A stretch of DNA of 60,130 bases from NCBI GenBank assembly GCA_002842575.1, contig PHDJ01000014.1, positions 1 through 60,130 on the forward strand, written 5' to 3'. The notes under the pieces are model-generated. The model had not been told where the DNA came from, made no database searches, and saw only the letters and a program-made list of their open reading frames with translations. The position numbers and the translations under genes are program-made. Position 1 is the first letter of the stretch. Every line of letters starts with the position of its first letter. Shown piece by piece: positions 38,183 through 47,154 of the stretch. The stretch is from Bacteroidetes bacterium HGW-Bacteroidetes-2. GTDB taxonomy: Bacteria > Bacteroidota > Bacteroidia > Flavobacteriales > Flavobacteriaceae.

Positions 38183-39508
38183 TTAAGGTGTGTGTTTTTT
38201 TAAATTCCTAGAGTTCAAATTTTGCTGAAAACTATCTTTTAGAACTAAGGAAAGCTTCTCTGTTAAATTCTTTCTGCTATACGCCTCTACTCCTACCGAA
38301 TTTAAAAATAATTTATTCTTCTTAAATGCATCATACCAGTTTAATAAGGTTTCTTTTAATTCCACTTCTTTGTTATAGTCAAAAAAACAACCAGTTTTAG
38401 TAGATTTAATGATTTCTTCCATATCACTTTCTCTGGGTCCGATTGCTAAAATTGGTCTATTGGCCGCCATATATTCAAATATCTTACCAGGAATTATGGC
38501 GCGGGTTTCTATACTGTCTATTTCAATTAAAAGTAGCACTTGCGATTTTTGTTGTAAAAATAGCGCCTCTTTATGTGTTATATAGCCTAATTTTCTTACA
38601 TTTTTATCGATACCAAAAAGACGCAAACTAGTTAAAACTTCTTCGCTTACCACTCCGGCTAATTGCAATTCAAAATCTTTAGCAAAATCTTTATTTTCTT
38701 CAATTAATTGAAATAAAATCCTCCATAAAAATTCAGGATTTCTTTCTGATAATAAAGATCCTATGTGAGAAATGGTGAATTTAGTATCCAAATATTTTGA
38801 TGTAACAATCTCTTTATCAAATCCATTAGTGATTACTTCTATTGGTTTATCCGTCAAAACTTGAAATTGTTTTTTAGTTGTAGGGCTAGTAACCAAAATA
38901 ATGTCTGCTGACTGTAAAACTTTTGCCTCTAAACGTTCGTGCTTTTTCTTTGAGGAATTAGTAAGTCTTAATTTATGGTGGTACCCTATTGATGTCCAAG
39001 GATCTCTGAAATCTGCTATCCATTTTATAGCTAGTTTTTTTTGTAATTGTAACCCAATTAAATGCAAGCTATGTGGCGGTCCAGAGGTGATTATTGTATC
39101 AATATTTTTTTCTTCTAGATATTTCGTAAGATACGTAACAGATGGTTTTACCCAAAATATACGGGCATCAGGAATAAATACATTACCCCGAATCCATAAA
39201 AATAATTTTTCTAAAATCGATGGTTTTTTTGTGTTTATTATACCACTGCTAATTTCCTTTGTTTTCTTTTTTGAAAAGATTTTTGCTAAGAAATAGGGCT
39301 CCTTAATTGGGGATTTTAGCAACGTTATTCCATTTGGAATTTCATTATTTAAAGATAAATCCTGCAAAGGATAATGTGGATTTTCCGGAATATATACCAC
39401 TGGTTCTATATCAAAATCACGCAGGTATTTTACAAATTTTAACCAGCGTTGGACCCCGGGACCTCCCGCAGGCGGCCAATAATAGGTAATGATTAAAACC
39501 TTTTTCAT
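38183..39508 (-). CDS. glycosyltransferase, GT4-like
   Basis: A 441-residue GT-B fold enzyme. The N-domain opens with YYWPPAGGPGVQRWLKFVKYL, a common Bacteroidota glycosyltransferase signature, and the C-domain has the nucleotide-sugar block EYMAANRPILAIGPRESDMEEI. The sugar and acceptor are unknown. It forms an operon with the flippase downstream and probably with YfhO upstream (52-bp gap). Confidence 0.9.
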   Translation of the reverse strand: MKKVLIITYYWPPAGGPGVQRWLKFVKYLRDFDIEPVVYIPENPHYPLQDLSLNNEIPNGITLLKSPIKEPYFLAKIFSKKKTKEISSGIINTKKPSILEKLFLWIRGNVFIPDARIFWVKPSVTYLTKYLEEKNIDTIITSGPPHSLHLIGLQLQKKLAIKWIADFRDPWTSIGYHHKLRLTNSSKKKHERLEAKVLQSADIILVTSPTTKKQFQVLTDKPIEVITNGFDKEIVTSKYLDTKFTISHIGSLLSERNPEFLWRILFQLIEENKDFAKDFELQLAGVVSEEVLTSLRLFGIDKNVRKLGYITHKEALFLQQKSQVLLLIEIDSIETRAIIPGKIFEYMAANRPILAIGPRESDMEEIIKSTKTGCFFDYNKEVELKETLLNWYDAFKKNKLFLNSVGVEAYSRKNLTEKLSLVLKDSFQQNLNSRNLKKHTP

Positions 39509-39560
39509 ATTTTTTATAAGTATCCCGTATTTTTGGAAGGAGCCTTGCTTTTAAAAAGTA

Positions 39561-42020
39561 TTATTTTTTGGGTGTATTATCATTTCTTTCAGACTTTTGT
39601 ACAGATTTTATTCTCAAGAAAATACTTCCTAAAAGAAGAATTAAAAACAAAATGGAACTTGCCAACACAACGGCACTACCTTTTTTTATAACTTCTGGTT
39701 CAAACTTAAATTCAATTTTATTGTAACCCTCCGGTATAGCCATAGCTCTTAAAACATAATCTACTCTAAAATGGGCTGCGGGTTTTCCATTAATGTAGGC
39801 CTGCCATCCATGTGGATAATAAATTTCAGAAAAAACGGCTAAGCCAGGCGCTTTGGATTCCGTTTCATAATACAGATAATTAAGAGCTACTTGTATTAAT
39901 TTTATAGTAGCCGTAGAATCTGCAACAAAGGGTTCTTTGGGTAAAAAGTTTTCAAAATTTTCATGAACAATAGCGGTCTTTTTTGAATTTAAATCTGCTA
40001 AGGAAAGTATTTCTGCATCTGCACTTGTAACCGTTTTAACCTCGCTTACAAACCATGCATTCCCATTAGCAAAAGGGTTTTCGTTGGTTTTTAATCCACC
40101 TTCTTCGTTGGGCTGAATAATATACTTCACATTAAGCATATTAAATATTTCCATATCGCCCTTGTCGAGATAAAAATCATATACCTCTTGCATACGCCCT
40201 GGTTTTGCGGCATGATAGCCTCCTAAAGCATTATGAAAATAACTAGCACGACCACTACTAAATGGATTTGCACTTAAATCATAAACTCTAAAATGCGAAT
40301 CATCTTTTAATATTTGTGTGTCTGCTAAGCTTTCTTTAAATGGTTCGGAAATGACTTTATAAGTAACAAAATTATCTTCATTTACATACCGCTTGTCCAC
40401 ACCTACTAAATCAATTAATATTAAAATAGCAAAAAGTGTAATGACTGTGTTTTGTTTTAATTTATTTTTTAAAAAGAACCATAGTATTCCTGCTTCTGCT
40501 AAAACAAATAATAAACTTCGAAGCGAATCTTTAAAAAATATCGATTTTCGGTCCTCTTTTATGGCATCCATAAAATCTTGTCCGTAGGCTTGAATGTAAT
40601 AGCCATCATTGGCACCTACAAAATTGAAAAGGCTGTTTTTAAAAAGCATAAAAAGTAAGGCAAGGCCTCCTAAAATTCCAAAACTATATTTTAATGCTTT
40701 TTGCTTTTCCTGGGTTTCTATATCTTTTGAAAATATTTTATAAAGCCCAAACACGGCTAAAATTGGCATGCACAATTCAATAATTACCTGAATAGAGGAA
40801 ACTGCTCTAAATTTATTGTATAGAGGAAAATAGTCAATAAATAAGTTCGTTAAAAACTCTAAATTTTTACCCCACGATAATAATAAAGCTAAGACAGACC
40901 CTGCAACCAACCACCATTTTAAGCGGCCTTTTACAAGAAAAAAGCCCAATAAAGCTAAAAACAAAACTACGGCACCAATATAAGCAGGTGCTGCAACAAT
41001 GGGTTGTTGACCCCAATATGTAGGAACCGAAGTAACAAAATCTTTAGCTTGTGCAGGAGCTAATCCTCGTTTCATTAAATAATCATAGGTAGCTGAATGA
41101 ATACCAACATCTTCACCATTACCACCTCCCATAAACCTAGGTATAAAAAGATTCATGGTTTCTAATAAACCATAAGAATACTCGGTAATATATTCTTTAG
41201 AAAGTCCGTTTCCTCCTGTTTTTGGAGTGCCTTCAGGGGTGATGGTAAGCTCACTTTTACCCCGGGTAGACTCATTTGCGTATTCTTGTGTTGCTAAAAT
41301 ATTAGTGGCATTTAATCCAATAGCTAGAAACACTGCTATAAGCAAGATGCCAATACCTTTAAAATATTGTGGAAGATTTTTTTTCCTAAAAGAATCTATA
41401 GCATATACAAAACCAATTACTAAGACCAACAGAAATAAATAATAGGTCATCTGAAAGTGGTTTGCACTAATTTCGAGAGCCATTGCTAAACAAGTTGCTA
41501 TAAAACCTAATAGGTATTTTTTTCTAAAAACAAGAAAAATACCTGCTAAAACCATAGGCATATAAGCAATAGCGTGGGCTTTAGCGTTATGTCCTACACC
41601 AAGAATAATGATAAGATAAGTAGAGAACCCAAAAGCTAATGCTCCTAAAAATGCCAATCGGTAATCCATTTTCAATGTTAAAAGCAATAAATAGAATCCT
41701 ATAAAATACAAAAACATATAGTCGGCAGGACGAGGTAAAAAACGAAGAAAACTATCTATTTTTTTTACATAATTATATGGGTAATTAGCACCTAATTGAT
41801 ACGTGGGCATCCCACCAAAAGCAGCATTTGTCCAATAACTTTCTTCTCCATGTGCAACTCTAAAATCATTGTGCTGTTTTGCCATTCCGGTATATTGCAC
41901 AATATCGCTTTGCAAAATCTGTTTTCCTTGGAGCACAGGGCTAAAATAAGCCAAAGCCACAAATACAAATAAAGAGAAAATAATAAAATGCGGAAGAAGT
42001 CTTTTAATAAATTGGTTCAT
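39561..42020 (-). CDS. YfhO-family membrane protein
   Basis: An 819-residue membrane protein. It starts with a helix near residue 10-30, has about a dozen hydrophobic segments to residue 570, a soluble C-terminal domain with GGYHAAKPGRMQEVYDF and FSEIYYPHGWQAYINGKP, then a last helix and a basic tail. This matches the YfhO family (GT-C-like). In Bacillus YfhO glycosylates lipoteichoic acid; in Bacteroidota its substrate is not known. First large gene of the envelope run. Confidence 0.9.
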   Translation of the reverse strand: MNQFIKRLLPHFIIFSLFVFVALAYFSPVLQGKQILQSDIVQYTGMAKQHNDFRVAHGEESYWTNAAFGGMPTYQLGANYPYNYVKKIDSFLRFLPRPADYMFLYFIGFYLLLLTLKMDYRLAFLGALAFGFSTYLIIILGVGHNAKAHAIAYMPMVLAGIFLVFRKKYLLGFIATCLAMALEISANHFQMTYYLFLLVLVIGFVYAIDSFRKKNLPQYFKGIGILLIAVFLAIGLNATNILATQEYANESTRGKSELTITPEGTPKTGGNGLSKEYITEYSYGLLETMNLFIPRFMGGGNGEDVGIHSATYDYLMKRGLAPAQAKDFVTSVPTYWGQQPIVAAPAYIGAVVLFLALLGFFLVKGRLKWWLVAGSVLALLLSWGKNLEFLTNLFIDYFPLYNKFRAVSSIQVIIELCMPILAVFGLYKIFSKDIETQEKQKALKYSFGILGGLALLFMLFKNSLFNFVGANDGYYIQAYGQDFMDAIKEDRKSIFFKDSLRSLLFVLAEAGILWFFLKNKLKQNTVITLFAILILIDLVGVDKRYVNEDNFVTYKVISEPFKESLADTQILKDDSHFRVYDLSANPFSSGRASYFHNALGGYHAAKPGRMQEVYDFYLDKGDMEIFNMLNVKYIIQPNEEGGLKTNENPFANGNAWFVSEVKTVTSADAEILSLADLNSKKTAIVHENFENFLPKEPFVADSTATIKLIQVALNYLYYETESKAPGLAVFSEIYYPHGWQAYINGKPAAHFRVDYVLRAMAIPEGYNKIEFKFEPEVIKKGSAVVLASSILFLILLLGSIFLRIKSVQKSERNDNTPKK

Positions 42021-42050
42021 TAGTGGCAGATATGGTTAAGAAAGCGAAAA

Positions 42051-42314
42051 TTAATCAATTTCTTCGTAATCTACATAATCACCAACTGCTTTATTACTTT
42101 TTCTATTATTTTTGGGAATTTTATTAATACTAACGTTACCCTCCTTTGTTTTAGTTTCTGTCTGATTTTGGTAATTTGGATTAAAAGCTTGTTCCATTTT
42201 TTGACTGGCTTTTTTAGCTATATAACCTATAAAATAAGGTGCTGCAAGTCGAAATAAAATTTTAATCCCAAAATAAGCTAGCAGAATTATTAATACTGTT
42301 TTTAAAAATGTCAT
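42051..42314 (-). CDS. DUF4834 family protein
   Basis: An 87-residue protein with one N-terminal hydrophobic segment (about 4-30) and a hydrophilic tail ending in an acidic DYVDYEEID. This is the DUF4834 pattern of Bacteroidota. It lies 30 bp upstream of YfhO on the same strand and is probably its operon partner. Function unknown. Confidence 0.75.
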   Translation of the reverse strand: MTFLKTVLIILLAYFGIKILFRLAAPYFIGYIAKKASQKMEQAFNPNYQNQTETKTKEGNVSINKIPKNNRKSNKAVGDYVDYEEID

Positions 42315-42432
42315 TCTTTAAGACCGTTTAGTTTAACAAACCTCAAAAATAAGCAACGAAAAAGAGAAAAGGTAATTTCATGTATTAAAAAAATAATAAA
42401 ATCTTCTATATTTACACCAAACGCAGCATGCT

Positions 42433-43404
42433 ATGTACTTAAAACAAATCTTATTTTTCAGTATCTTGACAGGTAGTCTTTTACCTGCAAAAGCCCAATA
42501 TACCGAAATGATTAATTCTAATAGACCCGGAACTTCACAAGGCGCTTTTGCAGTAGGAAACAAAGTATTACAATTTGAATCTGGACTTGGACTAGGATGG
42601 GAAGACCATCGTTTATTAAAAACCGAAACCGATGCATTTACCATTGATTATTCTATTAGATATGGGTTGATGTGGGAACAATTAGAAATAAACTTTAGTG
42701 GGAGTTTTCTTTCTGAAACCGTTTTAGATTCAAGAAGTGCTGTGCCATTTGAATTTAGCAGAAGTAATTTTAAGACAAACACCCTTGGCGCAAAATATTT
42801 AATTTACGACCCTTACAAAAAAAGAGATATTGAAAAACCAAATTTATATAGCTACCACGCTAATAATAAATTTAGATGGCGCGAATTAATTCCGGCAGTT
42901 TCTGTTTTTGCAGGTGTTAATCTAGACACAAAAGATAATCCTTTCTTACCTCTTAATGATTCTAATATTACTCCAAAAGTTATCGTGGCAACACAAAATA
43001 ATTTTGAAGGAGGTTGGGTATTTGTAACAAATATCATAGCAGATAGAATTTCTTCTGATTTTCCAACCTACTCTTATATACTAACTTTAACCCATGCTTT
43101 CAATCCAAAAACATCTGCTTTCATTGAAAATCAAGGCATAAAAAGTGATTTTTATGCAGACCAGTTATTTAAATTTGGAGGTGCATATTTACTATCACAA
43201 GATTTTCAGGTAGATGCTTTGGCGACTATTAATTTTAAAGATACACCTTCAAAATTTTTTATTGGCATAGGAGCTTCCTATCGCATAGATATGCATGCGA
43301 AAGATGAAATCATTGAGGAAAAAACAGATAGAAATGATTCTAAAGAAGACAAAAAAAAGAAGAAAAGAAAAGGTGATTTTGTTGAAGAGGAAATTGAGCA
43401 ATAA
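42433..43404 (+). CDS. outer-membrane transporter-like protein
   Basis: A 323-residue protein with a signal peptide (about 1-22, PAKAQ). It opens with TEMINSNRPGTSQGAFAVG, the motif of the Bacteroidota 'transporter' beta-barrel family (related to the MetA-pathway phenol degradation barrels). Many alternating hydrophobic strands suggest an outer-membrane barrel. The C-terminal 40 residues are highly charged (Lys/Glu). It is followed 12 bp later by the GNAT gene. Confidence 0.8.
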   Translation: MYLKQILFFSILTGSLLPAKAQYTEMINSNRPGTSQGAFAVGNKVLQFESGLGLGWEDHRLLKTETDAFTIDYSIRYGLMWEQLEINFSGSFLSETVLDSRSAVPFEFSRSNFKTNTLGAKYLIYDPYKKRDIEKPNLYSYHANNKFRWRELIPAVSVFAGVNLDTKDNPFLPLNDSNITPKVIVATQNNFEGGWVFVTNIIADRISSDFPTYSYILTLTHAFNPKTSAFIENQGIKSDFYADQLFKFGGAYLLSQDFQVDALATINFKDTPSKFFIGIGASYRIDMHAKDEIIEEKTDRNDSKEDKKKKKRKGDFVEEEIEQ

Positions 43405-43416
43405 AGAAGGAAACTT

Positions 43417-44538
43417 ATGATCGTTATTAAGGAAGCAACAACTAAAAAGGAATTAAAACAATTTGTTACTTTTCCATTTCAGCTTTATAAAAATTCACCT
43501 TATTGGGTCCCTCCTATTATAAGCGAGGAATTAAAAGGATTTGATAAAAATAAAAACCCGACGTTTTTAACCGCCGGAGTTAATTTTTTTATTGCATTTA
43601 AAAACAATAAAATCGTTGGTCGTATTGCCGTTATTATAAATTGGCAAGAAGTAAAAAATCAAGGTATAAATAAAGTACGATTTGGATGGTTTGATTTTAT
43701 AGATGATAAAAATGTAAGTAAAGCACTTTTAGACAAAGTTTTTGAAATAGGGAAAGCACATCAACTAGAATTTGCAGAAGGTCCTATGGGTTTCTCAAAT
43801 TTAGACAAAGTGGGTGTGTTAATTGATGGGTTTAACCATATAAGCAGCATGATAACTTGGTATAACCATCCTTACTATCAAGAGCATCTTGAATGTCTCG
43901 GTTTTGTTACCGAAAAAGAATATACTGAAAATGAATTTTCTTTCAGCAATGTACAAAATTCAGAAACCTTTTATAAAGCAGATTCTATAGTAAGGCAGCG
44001 TTACCAACTACGGGCATTAAATTTTACTTCCACAAAAGATGTTTTGCCCTATGTAGATAAAATGTTTGATTTATTCAATGCGTCTTACGCTTCGCTTTCG
44101 TCTTTTGTAGCCATATCAGAGGAACAAAAAAATTATTTTAAAAAAAAATACATTCCTTTTATCAATCCAGAATATATTAAATATATTGTTGACAAAGACG
44201 ATAATCTAGTAGCTTTTAGTATAGTGATGCCCTCATTTTCTGAGGCACTTAAAAAGGCTAACGGAAAATTATTCCCATTTGGTTTCTATCATTTATTAAG
44301 GGCAAAAAAACAAAGTAAAGAAGTTCTTTTTTATCTTATTGGCATTTTACCAGAATACCAAAGCAAAGGGGTAACTGCAACTATTTTTAAGGAATACTTT
44401 GAAACCTTTAATAAAAATGGGATTAAAAATTGTGTCAGAACACCTGAACTAGTTGATAACAAGGCTATTCAAAATCTTTGGAAACACTTTAATCCTAAGA
44501 TTTTTGCAAGAAGAAGGACATATAGGAGAGATTTATAA
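43417..44538 (+). CDS. GNAT-fold protein
   Basis: A 373-residue protein of a Bacteroidota GNAT-like group often mislabelled as GTP cyclohydrolase. The N-terminal half has the acetyltransferase-like FPFQLYKNSPYWVPPI and KIVGRIAVIINWQ. The C-terminal half contains LIGILPEYQSKGVTATIF, an acetyl-CoA-site-like Q/RxxGxxG pattern. No substrate can be named. Two duplicated GNAT-like halves are possible. Confidence 0.75.
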   Translation: MIVIKEATTKKELKQFVTFPFQLYKNSPYWVPPIISEELKGFDKNKNPTFLTAGVNFFIAFKNNKIVGRIAVIINWQEVKNQGINKVRFGWFDFIDDKNVSKALLDKVFEIGKAHQLEFAEGPMGFSNLDKVGVLIDGFNHISSMITWYNHPYYQEHLECLGFVTEKEYTENEFSFSNVQNSETFYKADSIVRQRYQLRALNFTSTKDVLPYVDKMFDLFNASYASLSSFVAISEEQKNYFKKKYIPFINPEYIKYIVDKDDNLVAFSIVMPSFSEALKKANGKLFPFGFYHLLRAKKQSKEVLFYLIGILPEYQSKGVTATIFKEYFETFNKNGIKNCVRTPELVDNKAIQNLWKHFNPKIFARRRTYRRDL

Positions 44539-44560
44539 GTAGCAGTCCACATAAAAAAAA

Positions 44561-44597
44561 AGCTCGGAGTTTTTATCTCTGAACTTTTTTATTTTTT
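44561..44597. terminator. bidirectional hairpin between convergent genes
   Basis: AGCTCGGAG (44561-44569) pairs imperfectly with CTCTGAACT (44577-44585), flanked by nine A and a T run, so it can act on either strand. Confidence 0.6.
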
Positions 44598-44617
44598 AAA
44601 TAATTTTTATTGAATGC

Positions 44618-45877
44618 TTATTCACCCATTGCTTTAGAAACTGCTGCTGAAAGTCGTTTATAAGTTCCGTTTTCAAGGCGTTCTCTGATGGCGTCAAATG
44701 CCACTAGGGTTTCCTCAATATCTTCTAAAGTGTGCGTAGCTGTTGGTATCATTCGTAACAAAATTAATCCTTTTGGCACTACAGGATATACCACTATAGA
44801 ACAAAAAATTCGATGGTTTTCACGTAAATCCTTAACTAATGCCATAGCTTCAGGAATACTTCCTTGTAAATAAACTGGAGTTACACAGCTTTGTGTGGTT
44901 CCTATGTCAAAACCTCTGGCTTTTAGTCCACCTTGGAGTGCATCCACATTTTCCCAAAGTTTGTTTTTTAATTCTGGCATGGTACGCAACATATCCAAAC
45001 GTTTTAAAGCACCTTCTACTAAAACCATTTGTAAGGATTTAGCAAACATTTGCGAGCGCAAGTTATATTTTAAATAGTTAATGATTTCAGCATCGGCAGC
45101 AATAAATGCTCCTGTGCTGGCCATCGCTTTTGCAAAAGTTGCAAAATAAACATCTATACCGTCTTGAACTCCTTGTTCTTCACCTGTTCCTGCGCCAGTT
45201 TTTCCTTGTGTTCCAAAACCGTGAGCATCATCAACAAAAAATCTAAAATTATATTTTTTCTTTAATTCAATGATTTCTTTTAGTCTTCCTTGTTCTCCGC
45301 GCATTCCAAAAACTCCTTCTGAAATTAAAAGAATTCCTCCTCCGGTATGTTCAGCAATTCGTGTAGCTCTTTGTAGATTTTTTTCGATACTTTCCATATC
45401 GTTGTGTTTGTAGGTAAAACGTTGCCCTAAATGCAAACGAACACCGTCAATGATACACGCATGTGCATCAACATCATACACAATTACATCGTCTTTTGAA
45501 ACTAATGCATCAATTGTAGAAAGCATTCCTTGATAACCAAAGTTTAAAAGGTAAGCAGCTTCTTTATGAACAAAATCTGCTAATTCATTTTGTAATTTTT
45601 CATGAAGGTCAGTATGCCCACTCATCATTCTTGCACCCATTGGGTATGCAGAACCGTATTTTGCTGCTGCTTCAGCATCTACTTTTCTTACTTCGGGGTG
45701 GTTAGCCAGTCCTAAATAGTCATTAATACTCCAGGTAATTACTTCTTTACCCTGAAATTTCATTCGGTTAGAAATTGGACCTTCTAATTTTGGAAACACG
45801 AAGTAGCCTTCTGCTTGTTCTGCCCATTTTCCAAGGGGGCCTTTGTCTTTGTAGATTTTGTCAAATAAATCTCTCAT
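44618..45877 (-). CDS. alpha-oxoamine synthase (SPT/cysteate acyltransferase-like)
   Basis: A 419-residue PLP enzyme of the alpha-oxoamine synthase family, which joins an amino acid to an acyl thioester with loss of CO2. The PLP lysine is in YFATFAKAMASTGAF, the cofactor contacts in DDAHGFGTQG and EGVFGMRGEQG, and SINDYLGLANHP marks the N-terminus. In Bacteroidota this group includes serine palmitoyltransferase and the cysteate acyltransferase of sulfonolipid synthesis. The second is suggested by the cysteine-synthase-like gene 146 bp upstream on the same strand. Sequence alone cannot separate the two. Confidence 0.85.
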   Translation of the reverse strand: MRDLFDKIYKDKGPLGKWAEQAEGYFVFPKLEGPISNRMKFQGKEVITWSINDYLGLANHPEVRKVDAEAAAKYGSAYPMGARMMSGHTDLHEKLQNELADFVHKEAAYLLNFGYQGMLSTIDALVSKDDVIVYDVDAHACIIDGVRLHLGQRFTYKHNDMESIEKNLQRATRIAEHTGGGILLISEGVFGMRGEQGRLKEIIELKKKYNFRFFVDDAHGFGTQGKTGAGTGEEQGVQDGIDVYFATFAKAMASTGAFIAADAEIINYLKYNLRSQMFAKSLQMVLVEGALKRLDMLRTMPELKNKLWENVDALQGGLKARGFDIGTTQSCVTPVYLQGSIPEAMALVKDLRENHRIFCSIVVYPVVPKGLILLRMIPTATHTLEDIEETLVAFDAIRERLENGTYKRLSAAVSKAMGE

Positions 45878-45972
45878 AATTTGTCCGTAGTTTTACAGGT
45901 CAAAATTAATTTAAATAATTTTGATTCTATAGTTATTTTTGTCAGTAACTTTTTTTATTAATCAAACACAAA

Positions 45973-45999
45973 AAACCATCAGCTAATAACTAATGGTTT
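45973..45999 (-). terminator. terminator of the cysteine-synthase-like gene
   Basis: AAACCAT (45973-45979) pairs with ATGGTTT (45993-45999); on the minus strand the hairpin is followed by a T run. A TAATTTTG -7 candidate for the next gene lies at 45901-45908 on the minus strand, so the two genes may be transcribed separately. Confidence 0.5.
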
Positions 46000-46023
46000 A
46001 AATTTTATACCCATTTTCAAGAC

Positions 46024-47064
46024 TTATTTTATGTATTCTATAGTTTCTTTTGCTTCCACATTTTTACGATCAAAGAATCCTTGATCACGCATCCAGTTAT
46101 CATTAAATACTTTACTCATATATCGAGAGCCATGATCGGGGAAAATAATAACCACGTTGCTGTCTGCATTAAACTCACCTTCTTCTGCTAGTTGTTTTAC
46201 GCCTTGCATGGCTGCTCCACTTGTATATCCTACAAATAAGCCTTCTGTTTTTGCAAGTTCACGAGCGGTGTGCGCGCTAGATTCATCTGTTACCTTTATA
46301 AATCTGTCTATCACATCAAAATCTGTGGCTGTAGGAATTAAATTTTTTCCTAAACCCTCTATACGGTATGGATAAATTTCTTCTGCATCAAATTCGTGGG
46401 TTTCGTGATATTTTTGAAGTACAGAACCATAAGCATCAATACCTATAACTTTGATGTTTGGGTTTTTTTCTTTTAAAAATCGGGCAGTTCCTGATATGGT
46501 TCCACCTGTACCACTACATGCAATCAAGTGCGTGATTTTACCACTGGTTTGCTCCCAAATTTCAGGACCAGTAGATCGGTAATGTGCGTCAATATTTAAC
46601 TCGTTAAAATATTGATTGATATACACAGAGTCTTTTATTTCATCATGTAACCTTTTTGCCACTTGATAATAGGATCTAGAGTCATCTGCACTTACGTTTG
46701 CCGGACAAACATATACCTTGGCTCCCATCGTTTTGAGCATATCAATTTTATCTGGTGAAGATTTAGAACTAACCGCTAAAATACAATCGTATCCTTTTAT
46801 TATACTAACCATTGCTATACTAAAACCTGTGTTACCACTTGTGGTTTCAATAATTGTATCGCCAAGTTTTAGGAGGCCTTTCTTTTCAGCTTCCTCAATG
46901 ATGTAAAGTGCAATTCTATCTTTTGTGGAATGTCCCGGATTAAAAGCTTCTACTTTTGCAAGAAACTCACCTTTTAGGGATTTAGTGATTTGGTTTAATC
47001 GAATTAGAGGTGTATTACCAATAAGATCTAAAACACTGTTGTAAACTTTTGTTTCTTCTTTCAT
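46024..47064 (-). CDS. PLP-dependent cysteine synthase-family protein
   Basis: A 346-residue fold-type II PLP enzyme. The lysine motif is [13 protein letters not shown]. Cofactor and substrate loops are [13 protein letters not shown] and [14 protein letters not shown], followed by [10 protein letters not shown]. Family members make cysteine from O-acetylserine, or cystathionine, or cysteate from phosphoserine and sulfite. The insert [19 protein letters not shown] is like CBS-type proteins. Next to an alpha-oxoamine synthase, cysteate synthase is an attractive reading (inference). A hairpin sits in its leader. Confidence 0.8.
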   Translation of the reverse strand: MKEETKVYNSVLDLIGNTPLIRLNQITKSLKGEFLAKVEAFNPGHSTKDRIALYIIEEAEKKGLLKLGDTIIETTSGNTGFSIAMVSIIKGYDCILAVSSKSSPDKIDMLKTMGAKVYVCPANVSADDSRSYYQVAKRLHDEIKDSVYINQYFNELNIDAHYRSTGPEIWEQTSGKITHLIACSGTGGTISGTARFLKEKNPNIKVIGIDAYGSVLQKYHETHEFDAEEIYPYRIEGLGKNLIPTATDFDVIDRFIKVTDESSAHTARELAKTEGLFVGYTSGAAMQGVKQLAEEGEFNADSNVVIIFPDHGSRYMSKVFNDNWMRDQGFFDRKNVEAKETIEYIK

Positions 47065-47089
47065 AAAAAGAGTCTTCGTTTAGAAAAAG

Positions 47090-47112
47090 TTGGGTTTTAA
47101 AAGTAAACCCAA
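47090..47112 (-). terminator. hairpin between the S9 peptidase and cysteine-synthase-like genes
   Basis: TTGGGTTT (47090-47097) pairs perfectly with AAACCCAA (47105-47112) around a 7-nt loop; on the minus strand it is followed by CTTTTTC. It can end the S9 peptidase transcript. A TAAATTTG -7 candidate at 47132-47139 lies upstream of it, so it could also act as an attenuator in the leader of the next gene. Confidence 0.55.
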
Positions 47113-47154
47113 TTACGTTTGCAAAACTTTGCAAATTTAAGTTAAATTTTTTAA

